Part shown: positions 16,946-30,898 of the stretch, piece by piece | How the letters are laid out: each line of letters opens with the position of its first letter | How positions within the stretch are numbered: position 1 is the stretch's first letter | DNA from: Paramacrobiotus metropolitanus | Lineage: Eukaryota > Tardigrada > Eutardigrada > Parachela > Macrobiotidae | NCBI RefSeq assembly: GCF_019649055.1 | Contig: NW_026570231.1 | Span: 868,001-932,000 of the forward strand | DNA: 64,000 nt | Direction of reading: 5' to 3' | The notes under the pieces: model-generated | Told to the model about the DNA's origin: nothing | The model's input: only the letters and a program-made list of their open reading frames with translations | The model's database searches: none | Program-made: the position numbers and the translations under genes

Positions 16946-17524
16946 CTGACTGGACTCAAATATTAACTTAAGAATGCAAAAAATTACAACCCGTTATTGT
17001 TTCGGTACACATCAAATTATCGTCCCAAGTGGATGCTGGCCCGTTGTTACCTGCCTTCTCCAGTGAAATTGTACTTGGGTGGTTAAAACATACAAGTACT
17101 AAAAACTGATACATTAGAAAATGTACCTTACTGATGGTGAGCACTGGCAAACCGGAGCCCACTCAGCCCATTTCAATTTTTTCAGCTTCCCTGAACACAC
17201 GCTTCTACTTTTCATTTTCATTGAAAAAAATTTCGATAGGACTGTCGATATTTGTGTGTGACCTTCTTAAAATTTCGACGGCTTTCAAAAAATATACCAT
17301 CGTTGCACGAGTATAGTACTTGTATTCTTTGGACATATTCCGTCAACACCGTAACGCAGATCAAAAAGAAAAAAACAACAACACTGCTCACTTCCAGCCG
17401 AATATACTGCCAATTTTTTAGACTGTTTAGCATAGTATTACACTATGGCGCAGCAATAACCATTAAAACGTTCGCAACATTATACACAAAAAAACATGTC
17501 ACACAAAAAATCATGGAACAAATA

Positions 17525-20500
17525 CTACTGAAACTTATTTGGTCTTCTAGCAGCTGGCGGTTTGACACTGCGATCCACACTGGAACGGACACGATCCGTA
17601 TCCCGGTAGGAGGACGAGGTACCGGCCGTCGCGTCCTGCCGCAGCGAATGATGACGAACAAAGGGACTGTTGTGCGGTGTGGGCCGGGGATACTGCTGCA
17701 GCAGATGCGTGCGTTGAGGCACCTGGCTGGCAGCCGCATTAGCCTTGGCTGCCGCGGCACGGGAAGCATTCGTATCCAGAAAGAATGACGCTTCAGAGCT
17801 TAAACAGGGACTACTTTCCTGGCTGCGGGGATCGTTGTCCTCGTTTTCCGCGTCGGCGTCACCATCACCATACTCAGTGTCACTGGCGAAATCAGCGTTA
17901 GAACCTACAATTGGACAATGACTATCGGCTTTAAAATATTAAATCTCGGCTTTTAATTTTGCTACGCTTATGCTGCTGTTTGGGTTTGGTAGTTTGTACA
18001 TACCAATATATTACATTTCGCATTTGTAAAATATTGTGCTCTTTACCGGCATTTAGTTCTCCATCACCCGTCATATTTGACTCGAAACTTCTCGTCCTCG
18101 GCAGAGCGAAATTGGTCACATTTTGTAGTGGATTCCTAGCGGAATGATTATCACCGACCAACCCGGTTCGTGGAGCTTCAGGCTGGACCATTCTAGCATT
18201 TCGTGGAGGCGGTTCTGGGCGCTGGTCCACTTCACCTTCCCCTTCACTTTCTGACTGGAATTTCCCATGCATTTCGCTGTCACCATAGTAAAGCGACGAA
18301 TAATCATCCTCATTATTGAGATTCGCGTTGGGTTGAGATTCTGGCGCGGGTGGCGGACAGCGGGGCGGAGGCGGGAGAATGTCGGCCCAATTTAATGTCG
18401 GCAGAAATTTGGTCTGCTTCGGATGATGCAGGCAGTTGGAGCGGGCACTGCGCGGCGACGAGCGCTGACTATGGACACTGAGTGTTTCTGGGTGTGATTG
18501 ATGGGAGCGCGATGACAGACTGCTGTTATGATCCATCGGATGCAAACAGGCGTTGTTATCATAGTGCAGCTTTCGCTTCGCATCTTCCTCGGCCACTTCA
18601 TTATACTTTGGTGGATTATGGGCGCATTTGGCCGGCACATCATGGGCACAAGTGCCACGATGCTGCTTCGACATCGCCAGCGTGGCCGTTGCGTAGGGTG
18701 AAGCGCCGGTTGTGTCCGATGCACTCCTTAACCCATCTGCTGCATACGCACCCAAGGGAATATCAAAGCTGGGCAATAACGTCTCCTTAAGATCGGCCGG
18801 CTGATTAGTCCAATCACAATGATTCTCCGCCATCCACGGACTACTGCGGCTGTAACTGCCCGCCGGACGCCGGCCGAGAATGACACTGGAATCCGGGAGG
18901 AGGGTGCTGTTGGTCTGCATTCCCGGGTGGAAAGGGATGCCCATTTGCTGGATTTGCAGTGGTGGATAGGCTTTGCGCCGGAGGGCCATGTTACTCCGGC
19001 GGAAATACAGCATCCCACAGAGTGTGATCAACAACAGGAACATCACGCCGCCCAGTGAGCCAATAAACCAGGGCTCACGCAGGAAATCGGCAGTGCCTTG
19101 GACGGGTCGCTCTGTCAATAAACAGGGTTGTATTTCTTTTTCTGTTTAGATTACTCGAGGTTTTCCATCTAGTAAGCTAGACAGCATAACCAAACAACAG
19201 CAGACTCTAATCCGGCCAAAGCATGGCCTGATGAATGATTTCCTTGTTAGTTCATGCGTTGTATAACAACGGAACAAATGTGTCATATTACTATGCTAAA
19301 ATAACCGCATTCATACATATTTAACCATAAGCAAACAGGGCTGAAGATGGCCGCTACTATTTCACAAGCGGAATACCAATAAGCACTTGCATAGTTCTTT
19401 CGCTCCTTGTCTGATTGTTACGAAATCAACTCGAAAATAAGTATTCACATACAGGGCAGAAAAATACAAAAATATAATCAAGCATGATGCGACTATGCGG
19501 CGTTAGTACGATGTTGCGGCATCGTTAGCAAAGCATAAAAAATGTCTGGTATCAGTACTACTGTACTAGTACCTAATACCCCAACCTGCATTAGTGTTAA
19601 TTATTATTATTACGCCTAGAATAAAAATCTTGCTATCTTTATCCCTAAACATGCATAACTGCAGTACGTATTAATATTCGTAAAACGACTTATATGAATA
19701 CTACCTTTTTAAGCTGAAAAATTCACATAATTATAGCTTAGGAAACTACGGTACATACAAAGCACATACCCATTCGAATGTAAATTGGTTTGCTCGTTAG
19801 GCCCACTCCGGCTTCGGTGCGTGCAGCCAGCTGGATGCGATAGCGCATTCCACTGCTTAAATTCCCAATAATTTGACTGCGCGCCTCCTTCACGTGTACG
19901 GTTATGTTGCGGACATAAAAGCTGTTGGCGACGACAGCAGCGGATGATGAGTTAACTGCGGGACCGGTGTGACTGTTACCTGCACCGGCTACAGACACAA
20001 GAATCCGGTAGTCGAGCAAATTTCCGTTGATATGATCGGGATGTGGCGGCTGCCACGAGATACTGATGGCTGTCAGATTAACCAGATGGACATTGATATC
20101 CTGAGGAGGCTCATCTGGCACTGCAGCAGAAACAAATTTGTTAATTGCTTGAAAATTTAAAATCCGATGCCCACATCCGTTTGTGGCCCCTTTTAAACTT
20201 TCAAGTATTTCATGGTTTACTCGATAAAGCTGAATTCAAGGTCTATCAATCATTGCATAGAAAAAGGATATTACGTTCTTTGCAGGTGCCGTTATTCTTA
20301 AAATTGTGGTACTGCTATCTTGTATCCGTGTCGTAAATCCAGTTCGTAATGGACGCCCAGAATGTCTGCTTTCAAAATTGTTCCATGTATTCCTTCAATA
20401 ATCTAAGCTAACTACCAGTTGTAAGGCATTTTTCAGCATACTTTGTGACTGTAATAACCGTAATAGTACGCCGAAGAAGCGGTCATAATAAACGGTTGTT

Positions 20501-23500
20501 GGAAGAAAAGTGGCCGGAAACAATCATTAGTGGGTGACAGTTTAAATCCTACTTTTAACTGTCAAAACCAACCAGAAAAATTGTGCTAAAAGCAATTCGG
20601 GTTAAAGAAATAATCAGCCACTCTTGCAGCATAAGAAAAGCAAATACACTCTTGAAGAAAATGACGGCTTAAAAGAGCCTGGCAGTGACGTATGCCGCTG
20701 TTAGCCTTCTGATTTTTGCGCAGTAATTTTTGCCTTACCACATTTATTTGAATTTTTTAATGTTTCAAAGGTCTTTGAATGCTTTTACGACATTACATGA
20801 AAACTAAGCAAAATATAACTATATACAGTCATTTCCGATAAGAGTTTTATTTCATAATTTGGAATCTGCAAGATCACACAAAATTATGTAAAAATATTTC
20901 ATCTGAACCTCGCGAAAACGGAACAAAGAGACACTGTCCGGTCGAAGTTTAAAATGATCCGCCGCGGCTACCATAGGAATAGCAGTTAACGTTCACAGGA
21001 GACAGATAATTCACACGAAAACGGCCTGGGGCATTTATGGTCATAAGCAACATGTTATCGTAATAAAATGTTCAGCGTTCTTGCTATTCATGTACCGCTG
21101 GTCAGTTATGAAGATCGAGAGAAACTCATACATATTTATAGGCTTCTGATTATTGATTGTTCAAGTTGTTGATGATTGCATGTTCGACTCGCATATGTAT
21201 GATTAGTGACTGACCACAAAGACTGCAGTCGCGATAACAATTCTCTGACAGCTGTCCGAATTGCGCCCTGAAATTGCTCTAATCGTTAATGCAAATAAAT
21301 TCCGTCCAGGATCATTTGCCAGTAATTAAGACTGATGTTTATGGCTTTAAAATTCAGGAAATAGCCAGATAAATTTAATCAACTGCCCAAGACATTCTCA
21401 AAGACTATGCATAACTAGGCTAAGCTAACGATATTTGTAGGTTTACGTTTTTCCACTGCTGTACTTATTCCCGCATCGACCTATTTGCCATTACATATAC
21501 GGGCCAAAGTTTAAGTAACTGTTTACCGACTTACCGTCTTCCAATGTTTGACAGGTCAAAACATTGCTGGCAACACCTTTAATGTCTTTATAATGTGGCA
21601 CCAGAAGGAATTCATATTTGGCAAATTTACGCAAATTCAGCAGAGTATGGGTCTGCGCCAATCCCCGCCTCACGGCTACCATCGAGTAATTCCCGTACTC
21701 TCCTCCGGTCCGCGTGGTAATTGTCCGAAATTTCACGTAGTATCCACCAATGTATTTATCATACCGCAGTATATTCCAGTACAAATTAACTGCCGTTGAC
21801 GAAATGGCTTTCACCTCGGTTAGCTCCACAATTTGCTCCGTAAACTTGGACTTAATATCGGCAAGATCGTATTCCGGCAGCGGACGAAAGTTGCCTTGGG
21901 TGCGAATGGGCTCGGACATGACACTGGGCAACGACAGCCCGTAGGCGTTAATCGCCCTGACCAAGAACAAATACGATGTATCCGGGCGCAACTGTCCGAT
22001 ATTTAGCCGATTGACCGACACCGCTTCCGCCGCGACCATCCATCCCATGGGAATGTCAAAACTGAAATACTCCACGCGATAAGCCAATACTGGCCCAGCA
22101 CCCTCATCCAGCGGTGCCCGCCAACTGATCTCCACTGAAATTTCCGTCACATTGACCACCTGCGGCTTGGATGGTGGACTGGGAAAGGTCGCGGGATCCG
22201 GCATCCGGTGGAAAATTACGGTTGGATTGGTGGGCAGCTCCACAATCAATTGCGCTGACCAAGGTGTCTCTCCACTTTCTGACGAGGCAATGCAGGTATA
22301 AATGCCTGAATCAGACACTTGTAGATCGGAAATTTGTAACGTTCCCGAGTCTAATAAGGTGATGCGGGGGTTATTGGTCGGAAGAAGAGCTGCGTCTTTG
22401 TACCATTGAATGACCGTCGGTGGAATGTCTGTAGCCTGGCAGGGGAGCATGGCAATGGAATGGGCCGCTAGGGTCTGATTAGCTGGGCCGATTTTAATGA
22501 CAGGTGGTGGCACTTCTGCCGCATGGGACACCTCCAGATACGCCTTAGCCAGTGCTGAGCCTAATCACAGAGAGAAGTATTATATTCATAATCCGGTTGA
22601 ATCTAACATTACAAACAACTGTCTGGCTTATTAGCCAGTACTAATAGGCAATAGAATATGAGAAGAGGTTGACTAACCGGCGACGGACATAACCGAGCAG
22701 ACGTAGTATCCGGTATCCTCTTTCTTAACAGAATCAATAATCAACGTCCCATCTTGCTGGACACTGAATCTCCCGTGCGGCTGCCCGGGAAACATCAGCA
22801 CCTGCGTGCCCTCTTTCATCCACCAGAAGGCCGGCGGTGGATTGCCGGTGGTCAAGCAGTCAAAGCTGACCGCCCCGTTTTCGGCCACCCGTTGGTCACG
22901 TGGTGTCATAAGAAAACTGGGCCGGGAATGGACGGTCAACATGACGGTCGTCGACGCCGTGCCGGCGTCATTTTCGGCATCACACACGTAGACTCCTTCA
23001 TCCGACGGGGACACGCGCTCAATACGCAGTGAGCGGTCTTCCTGCACGCTAATCCGTGGATCTTTCAGCGGCCAACGCCCGTCTTTCTTACTCCATGTAA
23101 CCCGCGGATCGGGGTCACCCGTGACTTTACATTCGAAAATAACATTATCATCGGCGCGTGCCGTAATATCCTGCGGTGGTGAGATGAAGGCGGGTTTGAC
23201 GTGGACCGTCAAGAGTGCCGCGTGTGATTCCTTACTGCCCACCAGATTTTCCGCCACACAGACGTACTTGCCGGCATCTGACGGGCGGACTTCGGTAATG
23301 ACTAAATTACCCTCATCCATTAGGGCAAAACGTCCGGTGGCTTTCAGTTCTTTACCATCACGCTTCCAAAAAACTTTCGGCTCCGGAAATCCGCGGGGTG
23401 GTTGACATTCCAGCATGGCAGTGTCACCTGTGGTTTGAGGAGGCCGTTAATCATCTGTTAGCGTCAGGCGGAGTCGTAGACAATGGCAATTACACTAATT

Positions 23501-26500
23501 GCAAACAGTACTAGCGCTTGGCCCTTACCGGCTGCCACTTGGATGTTGAGATTCGGCTGGCGGCGAAACTCATCGCGAAGCACTACAATTGCGAACAATT
23601 CAGTCAAGTTGTTTCTTTGACCTTGGATTTAACCACAATCACATTGGAACAAGAATAGCCATTCATCATCGTTTTATACGAAAATGCTTCTCACACAAAT
23701 CAGATTCTCGGAATATTTATTGTTCACGTTTTGGATCTAGACATACAGAGGCACTAGTAATTACCTTATACATAAGCTATTATAATCTTTATCCTATTAT
23801 AACAAGGAACATTATAAAGTAAATTATTTTTTTCACACAAAATGAGTACTGTTACGTTTTGCTGCACCTTTTTCAAGGTTTAATTCAAAGAGCATACCAT
23901 ACGGTTTACCGATAGCGGATAATCAGGCATCGAGCCATTTTATTATTGGATTCAGGCATTCACTTATTACGTGTATTGAATTAATATAAAAGTACTGCAA
24001 CGTTGTGGAGCTGTTAATATGAATCATGGAACATCCTTATCGATTTATCACTTTTTCCGTTCCTCCATAGTTATGTCCAGAAAGAGTTAATCAGAAAAAT
24101 CAATACAACTAGAGTTGGTTAAAGGGCTACCAATTTATTAAAAAGGTGTTATGCTCAAGAACACGGCCTAATTTACAAGCATCATCTGGAGGCAAAGAAA
24201 ATGCACACAACCATAACAAAATAAGCAAGATGGTAAACTGAACTACAATGGGGTCATTTCTTCGCTGCTTTTGTACAAGGATTTTTTATGATTGTCGACA
24301 AACAATGGTCGGATCGAATTCAAGACTTTGCCTCTTACTTTACGGTTGGATTATTTACCAATCCTATGAGAAAGTATTTCTTCAATGCTGGCAAAAAAAG
24401 CTTTATTACGAAATATCTACCTGCCACGGTTAGTGTAGCGTTACGGCTTCGCGCCTCCCCGAGATTATTTTTGGCAATGCACCAATAAATACCGGCATCC
24501 GGTCTTCCCTTTTTATTATTATGCAAAACACGGCTGAAATGTAATGCGCCGTTCTGCTGAATTAATCGTGGTGAGTCGGTGTCCGAATTTTGCGGGCTAG
24601 CGTTGGTCAATAAAGGATTCACACCGCTACTGCTAATACTCTCTCCCGAATCCTGAAACAGATGCAGAGAAATATTATCAGTACGCGTAATGCCAATCTA
24701 CTGAGTCTAACATTTAAAATTTTCTGGTTAAACAATTGTAAGTTTGTACTCGTAATTTACCCTACAAGTATATTTTTACTTGTCATGAAAAAATTTACGA
24801 TCATTCGTATAGTTTGTGGGTTACAGACTCACAGCGTATGAAACGTATATAATGTATCACCGTTTGATGTTTGACAATTTTAGTGAGCTTTTGTTTTTAG
24901 TATAGATTTCGCCATGTGCATGTGATACTAGTGAAATCATTATTGTTTGCCAACCATTTATCAAAATTATTGCAGCGTCAGCAATAAACAGAGAGCATTC
25001 TTCTTTAATTATACTCACTTTGTACCAAATAATCTGTGGACTAGGATCACCATCAGCTTTGCACTGTAGTGTTGCCGGCTCATTTTTGGGCACAATGAGA
25101 TCACTAGGATGCTCCAGGATTCTGGGTGGACGACCGGGTCGAGGGGAGGCGGTCGTTAAGTGACCTAGAGAATGGGAAAGCAGCGATAATGTTGTATTAT
25201 GTCCTGCGCCTGAAACGGTCAATGTAGAGACTGGGAGAAAGTCAGTGAGGAAAGCAAAATAGATGAGCGTGAAGATAATGAGAATGCACTGGGAAATTCA
25301 ATTAATCAGTGACTGGATATTTGGGCTGCCTTGGTAAATGTGCCCATAACTCATTGCTGCTGCGGCAGCATCAACAACATACACGCACACCAATCTTTGT
25401 AACGATTGCCGCCTTACTCAGGAAATGTTGTTATTGGACTAGTAAAATCAATACTTCGATATATTAGTCCGGTTCAAAATAGACTGAAAATTTAGTAAAT
25501 CCTGGCAATTGTGAGAATTCTGCAAAAGCTGAGTAACACACGAGATAAGATAAGCGCTCATAACTGGTCCATATTGCGATGATGTGGCTTTTGCACGTTT
25601 CTGTCCACGCCCCAAATATTCGTAAATGTTGCTCTAGAAAAAGCTACTCGAGAGTAGCATATTCGAGCGTCAAAGCCGCCAATTTGGATATTTCTCATAC
25701 AAACTCATATGCACACATTTTAATGCTTACATTTCACTACGATATACCGTAATTGTATACTTCAATAATTATCCTTTAATAAAAACTGCTACCGCCTATC
25801 GGGTATCATCGACACTGCTACGTGCACAATCTTAATAACTAATTAATAACATTATAATCAGTGTTAATTGCTCATCCAAACACATTCTGGTAGCGTAAAC
25901 CAGAAAGTGCGCGTAGGGCGCATAAGTCTCTAAAAGAACTTATAAGTTACCATGACATGTTAATATGTCTAATTAAAAATTTTGCGGATAAATTGCGTGC
26001 AGAGTATTGATCAATTCGCTGACCGGCTGGCGTTTATTAACTTGCAACTGGTAGCCTTAATTAACTGTTTTAAATTAATCGTGAATTACAGTATCTTTTT
26101 TAATTAATTTGAAGCACTGAATTCGGTAGGCCATATATAGGCAGCAGTAAAGTGCAAACTGCAAAGAAAGTTGCAGACTAGAAAGAAAGCTCACCGTAAA
26201 GCAAAATGTCGCATGTTTTTGCGCTCTCAAAATTGCCCGCTCGATGCAGATATGTGATGCATCATTGCCGTGCAGTTATTTGATGTTTGTTAAGGTTCAA
26301 AGTTCGATTTTTTTAAGCGTGTGTCACAGATTTCCTTCGCTGAAATCTTCATGACTGAATTTTGAGCCTAACTATTGTATGTATACAGCATATTACGCAT
26401 ACACTGCAAAAGCAAAGATTTTTGATTTAACCAATTGTCGGTACAGATATTCCATTTTTTCGGGCCAAATGCACACACCCGGTATGTTTAGCGTCGCCGC

Positions 26501-27852
26501 AACTTGTGCGATGACACGAAAACTAACGATTATGTCAAATTATTGGATTGCGCCCATAATCATGTAAGCATAACACTCCTTGGCCACTCTTAGCGCCAGT
26601 TCTGCTTGACTGTACGTAAACACTCCATCTACGGTTAGGAGAATTTTAATTTTTCCTCCAAATTCCCTCAACTGTCTCTTGTGCCGTTCGTGCGAGGTAT
26701 AGACAAAACTGCTTGCCGTATTTACTGCGGAAATCACAGCCGAGCCAAGAGCCCAGTTGTGGCAAATCATTTCCTTGGAGGAAGTTAACCCAACGAAATC
26801 ATTTCTTCCCTCAACCGCTCTGTTTTACATCCTATGGCCGAATAATGGCCATTGAAAAGAGGGGGATTTCGCGCTTCCCGTTGGGTGGAAACATCCAGGC
26901 CGGAAATAGATCACCATCAGACCAATTTTGGTTTTAAACCAATTCCCGCGTTTTATAGTCGATATTTTACTGTGCCAGTATTACAGTACAGTTTGATCGG
27001 CGGAGGCCATGCAGTTCTACGGAAGCGCCATCAAATGGTCGCCAATCGGTGGAATAAAGTTCAACTGCGAACTGTTAATTTTCAGCCTGTCCTGACTGAC
27101 TCATCAATACGTTTGTGTACTTCGCTATACGATGCCGTCTAGGCAGCGGCACTGTGTGTACGCGCACAGAAAGGGAATGAACTGGTCCTTGAATGACCTG
27201 GCCTCAAACACACTGCACTAAAAACGGGAAATTGATCAAAATATCGCTTATGCGATTGACGATCGGCTGTACAGGCGCCACATAACTATCTTTACTGCGT
27301 ATTGTGGTGGGCAAAAGTAGAATATGCAATTCACAGGGTATAACAACAGGTGCCAAAAGTAGGTATGTCGATCAATTTTGTACCATGAATCTGCATATTA
27401 AAATTAATGATAAGAACAGAACTGTAAAATATTATGAATTTGTTCGATCACTTGTGATGTAAAAGAAACGCACGAAGAGCATTTTATCGGCTCACAATCA
27501 TCAATGCAAGATACTGTACGCTCATGCAGCTGGACGAAATTAAATGTCTATAAAATTTAACATACGGTACTTCGAAACTGCAATCTGCAGTACGTAGTTC
27601 CGAAACTGTTATAATTATGATAACATTGCATAATCTACGAAAACAAAGATAAATAATACTTTCGTCCCTGTAAAAGCGAAAAACCACATGAGGAATTAAT
27701 AACGTCGACAGTGTATCCCGTAACACTAACGATAAATAAATCTCTGGGAGTGGTTTATATACTTTTCCTTTACCTTGAATTTTCGGAAGAGCTGCACATA
27801 ATCCGAAGAATGCAGTTTGTATGAATATAAATATACAAAACTTGCAAATCAT
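17525..27852 (-). CDS. robo: Roundabout (Robo) axon-guidance receptor
   Basis: Slit receptor, type I membrane protein, 1373 aa. Minus-strand exons: 27852-27774, 25209-25019, 24652-24421, 23582-23529, 23427-22678, 22554-21535, 20120-19770, 19111-18047, 17904-17525. Exon 1 encodes a signal peptide ([17 protein letters not shown]); its phase-1 end fits the next exon 2.56 kb away. Ig1 begins PRILEHPSD and ends GVYTC-like in exon 3 ([10 protein letters not shown]). Ig2 starts [10 protein letters not shown] (54-nt exon). Ig3 and Ig4 share exon 23427-22678. Ig5 plus FN3-1 and FN3-2 lie in 22554-21535. FN3-3 ([11 protein letters not shown]) is in 20120-19770. The TM ([20 protein letters not shown]) begins about residue 907. 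The cytoplasmic tail has ASPYATATL (CC0/CC1-type tyrosine motif), [13 protein letters not shown] (CC2-type Ena-binding polyproline, about 18365-18385) and SSLYYGDSE. The 5 Ig + 3 FN3 layout is the full Robo architecture, and the stop follows RRPNKFQ. Confidence 0.93.
20121..21534 (-). other. Robo intron, FN3-2 to FN3-3
   Basis: A 1.4-kb intron. I see only AT-rich unique-looking sequence, with no coding exon and no transposon ends. The neighbouring intron 19112-19769 is likewise empty. Confidence 0.5.
25210..27773 (-). other. Robo first intron (2.56 kb)
   Basis: The largest intron of the gene, between the signal-peptide exon and the Ig1 exon. Short ORFs inside (for example minus 26540-26770) resemble no family I recognise. 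First introns of guidance receptors often carry enhancers, but nothing here proves it. Confidence 0.5.
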
Positions 27853-30800
27853 GTCAATAAAAGTGCAGTTTCACTGTCCCGTCGCATCTAGTGTTCAGTT
27901 AGATTAAAATAACATCCACATCTCCATCGTTTTCGAATATGTGACAACCGGCAAATATTGGTGAGCAATGTTTTAATCATTGTAAAATCTCGCTCTTCCA
28001 CGGGATCAGATTAGAGCGAACACGACGATCACATGTCAAAAAAAGCCGTAAGATAAAATTACCAATCAGAAACTAATTACTTTTAAGTGTTTCACTAGGC
28101 CAATCGATACAGAGCAGCGGAAATAAGGCTGCTTGTGTGGTGAAACATGCGGAGATTGCTCAAACTTTACAGACGCATGTGCCAAAGGATGTACATATTT
28201 ACGCTGGCTTTTTGTCTCTGGTTCCAGCGAGATAAGGCTCATAAGAGGCAAAATATGTGTGCCGGCCGTTACACTAGGTAGAAACGATCGCTTTGACTTT
28301 CAAACACAGATCGGCCAAGCCATGCATTTGCTCTATGCGTACATTTAGAGTGAACCAATGGAAAACGATACACGCGAGAATCGCAGCTGCTGTGGCAGCA
28401 AAACCGGGATGCTGTACAGAACCAGATCAAGGTAATGATGCGCGGAGCATACACAGATGCAATTTAATCGGCTTAATCCATCGTATTGGGAGAGCAACTA
28501 TGAACAAAAACTACTGAAAATTAACACATTACAGATAATTATTGATTTAATATGTAGCTCACAAGCTTTTACTGCTATAAATTGTTAGCGGTTTTATGTA
28601 ATTGGAAAAACGGAAAGCCCACGGTCATTATTGTACTTACTTTGCCGGCATACGACCAGCTTTTATGGCGCTTGTGGCCGGCCTTCTCTGTGCCTTTAAT
28701 TCAGATAACAATTTCATGGCACTCTTGCATGGATAGATGAAGTCTGAACTTGACAGACGTTTGCTCGTGAGATCTGCTTTCAGAGTTTCAAGTCATCAGC
28801 ACAGCATGTGCGCTAGGATGGCGTGCATTTTTGATGACGCTTCACTGGTCAGGGCAAGCTTTTAGGGATGTATGCGCAAATCGTGCCCTGTCCACTATTC
28901 CATTTCCTGGCTTGGTAAGGAAAAGTTCGAACACAATCACTGTAAAACTTTAATAAACAATGTTTAGCTTATTGGAGAACATTGCGAATTGCAGAAATCA
29001 TGCTTTCGCTTTTTGCAATCACAGTTAAGTTATAACTAACCATTGTTAAAGAACTGCTCTAGGCAGGAGACTACAGCACCATACCGGAGAATCGCGATCA
29101 CACGAATTTCTGCGACAACAATTATCCTATCGCTGGAAATTAAAGGGAGTGTAGTGCGGCATCTGTAGTCGGGACCGTGGGTGAAGCGGATAAACGAGAC
29201 TTTTTTGTGTTGTTTTGCTCACCGATATTATGTCATTGATGTGTCGCAAGTACAGTACAATACTGTGGTCCACAAGCTAAACAGCTGATAATTGTAAAAC
29301 ACAGATGTTAACTACAGTCTTGGCCATGAGTGTGTATATAAGTTTAACGTCTACGTTAATGGAAGAAGGGCAACGGCATTTTGTGCAGACATATACGCCA
29401 GTACGACCACAGTCAGAAGTCAGAACTCAGAAGGCATAATTATTATGATGATGTGAAGTAATTTTGACCAAGCAAATTTGTGTTTTTTTCCAGAAAGTTT
29501 AGTTTAATTTTGCAGTCTTCTGATAGTGAAATTCAAGTATATTTGTGAGATTTTTCATTTCCAAGGCGGGCAGGAAATTCAAAGCAACGCTTTCGTGCTG
29601 CCTCCCTGTGAAAATCTTTGGTACAGAGTAAATATGTTAGGATCCTTGGTACGGTATATCAGAAACCGGATCGGTCAGTGGAATTACACGGAACCTACAA
29701 ATCTGCATTACACGCCAGGGTGATGCTGCGGTTGCACTGCTGTGAAATCTTTTAAAAAGGCGCACATCTGTCCCCTTTTCCTCCATTATGTTGAATATCC
29801 CACCCGGATCCATGCGCTTTGTATTTGAGCCAGCGAATGCCGGTCGATGTCTACTTTCTAAAGTGATTTGTTCCAAATAAATACGGATAAATGCTCATCA
29901 CTGAATTCTCCATTAATCCCTTCTTGAAATTGCCCTGTCGCTTCTTATATCGTTAAGGCATTATCACTTTGCAAAGTGCGTTCACTTGGGTTCGGTAACT
30001 TCGCAGTTCACGGTTGACCAGTTGGCTTCCAGATATATGTATGTGCAAGGACATATGAGAAATTAGGAGCATGCACAAATGATACAATAAAATGCCTAGC
30101 TAGGCATCAGGTTTTCATTATTTTCATTCTTATAGTTGCATGGTTATTTGTATAAACTCGTACTTTGTATAGGTGAGAGTAGGTTTTATCTGCTTTTCGC
30201 AAGTTATTAATGCATTATCTTACGACCTATAATAATACCGTAGTTCGAATTAACGTTTGTGTTGCGCTTGAGAACCTGAGACTGCACGATCATTGTTAAC
30301 AATTTTTCACGTACGCGGGGAGGTGGCTCAACTCTCAAGATTTCATTAGTGACCACTACTAAGTTACAACAACTAAACCGGCAAAATCATAATTATGTAA
30401 AAACTAAAAAGTATATAGAGATCATTATCAGTTAGGCGAATAAAGTACAGACCAACAACAATTAATAAAATGCCGCTGCAAAAGGATGCTGAATAAAAAT
30501 TCAGACATTGGTGGTCGAAGCTGAGGAATTTTTTTTTACTGTCCGAAAGCGTGGACAATGGTCATTGTACCTCACGGTCCTCACCACGGTCGTACCGCAT
30601 GTTAGTACGCATAAACAAAAGCCTGAAACTGCCTGAGTAACCGCGCTCTGCGCGCCGGTTGGCTGAATCATTTCAGTCGCCAACCGACCGCACCATGGTG
30701 CGGAGAATTTCACTGAATGTTTGACTTAGCTGTTTACAGTTTTGAGTAGCGTTACTTTTAGTGTTGTTGATCTGCGTAGTACAGTATTAATATTTAACCA

Positions 30801-30898
30801 TCTGGTAAACACTTTTTTCATCCTGTAGACGGGATTTGTTTTCACAAGGGCCTGACAAGGCCTGCTGATATCTGATGTGGGAGCGCGCTTGGCGGGCA
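27853..30898. other. Divergent intergenic region, Robo / QTRT2
   Basis: A 3-kb region between divergently transcribed genes, so both promoters should lie here. A TATATAA box-like string stands at about 29335, but no supported gene starts just after it; the ORF that follows encodes only 26 codons. A palindrome ATGCCTAGCTAGGCAT lies near 30092. GGTTGGC/GCCAACC inverted repeats and a CGCACCATGGTGCG palindrome lie near 30655-30705. No coding exon was recognised. Minus-strand ORFs 28066-28251 and 29637-29876 have no family similarity that I can see. Confidence 0.5.

Larger units (their letters stand above)
15484..17524. other. Transposon-containing intergenic spacer, kinase to Robo
   Basis: About 2 kb between two minus-strand genes: the kinase promoter side and the 3' side of Robo. 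It contains two insertions described separately (15719-15888 and 16121-16945), together about half of the spacer. The remaining sequence is AT-rich and has no coding exon I can support. TGTTGTAGGT-type short repeats lie at 15650-15680. Confidence 0.6.

Noticed and set aside
27484-27852. 122-aa stand-alone minus-strand protein
   Set aside because: Only the first 26 codons look coding (signal peptide); a GT donor at 27773 in the right phase makes it Robo exon 1, and the rest is intron read-through.
29335-29440. TATATAA box with a 26-codon ORF
   Set aside because: The short ORF has no family match or downstream exon; the TATA-like string is common in AT-rich DNA.
29637-29876. Minus-strand 79-aa ORF between Robo and QTRT2
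   Set aside because: No recognisable domain, no splice context, and the length is expected by chance in this composition.
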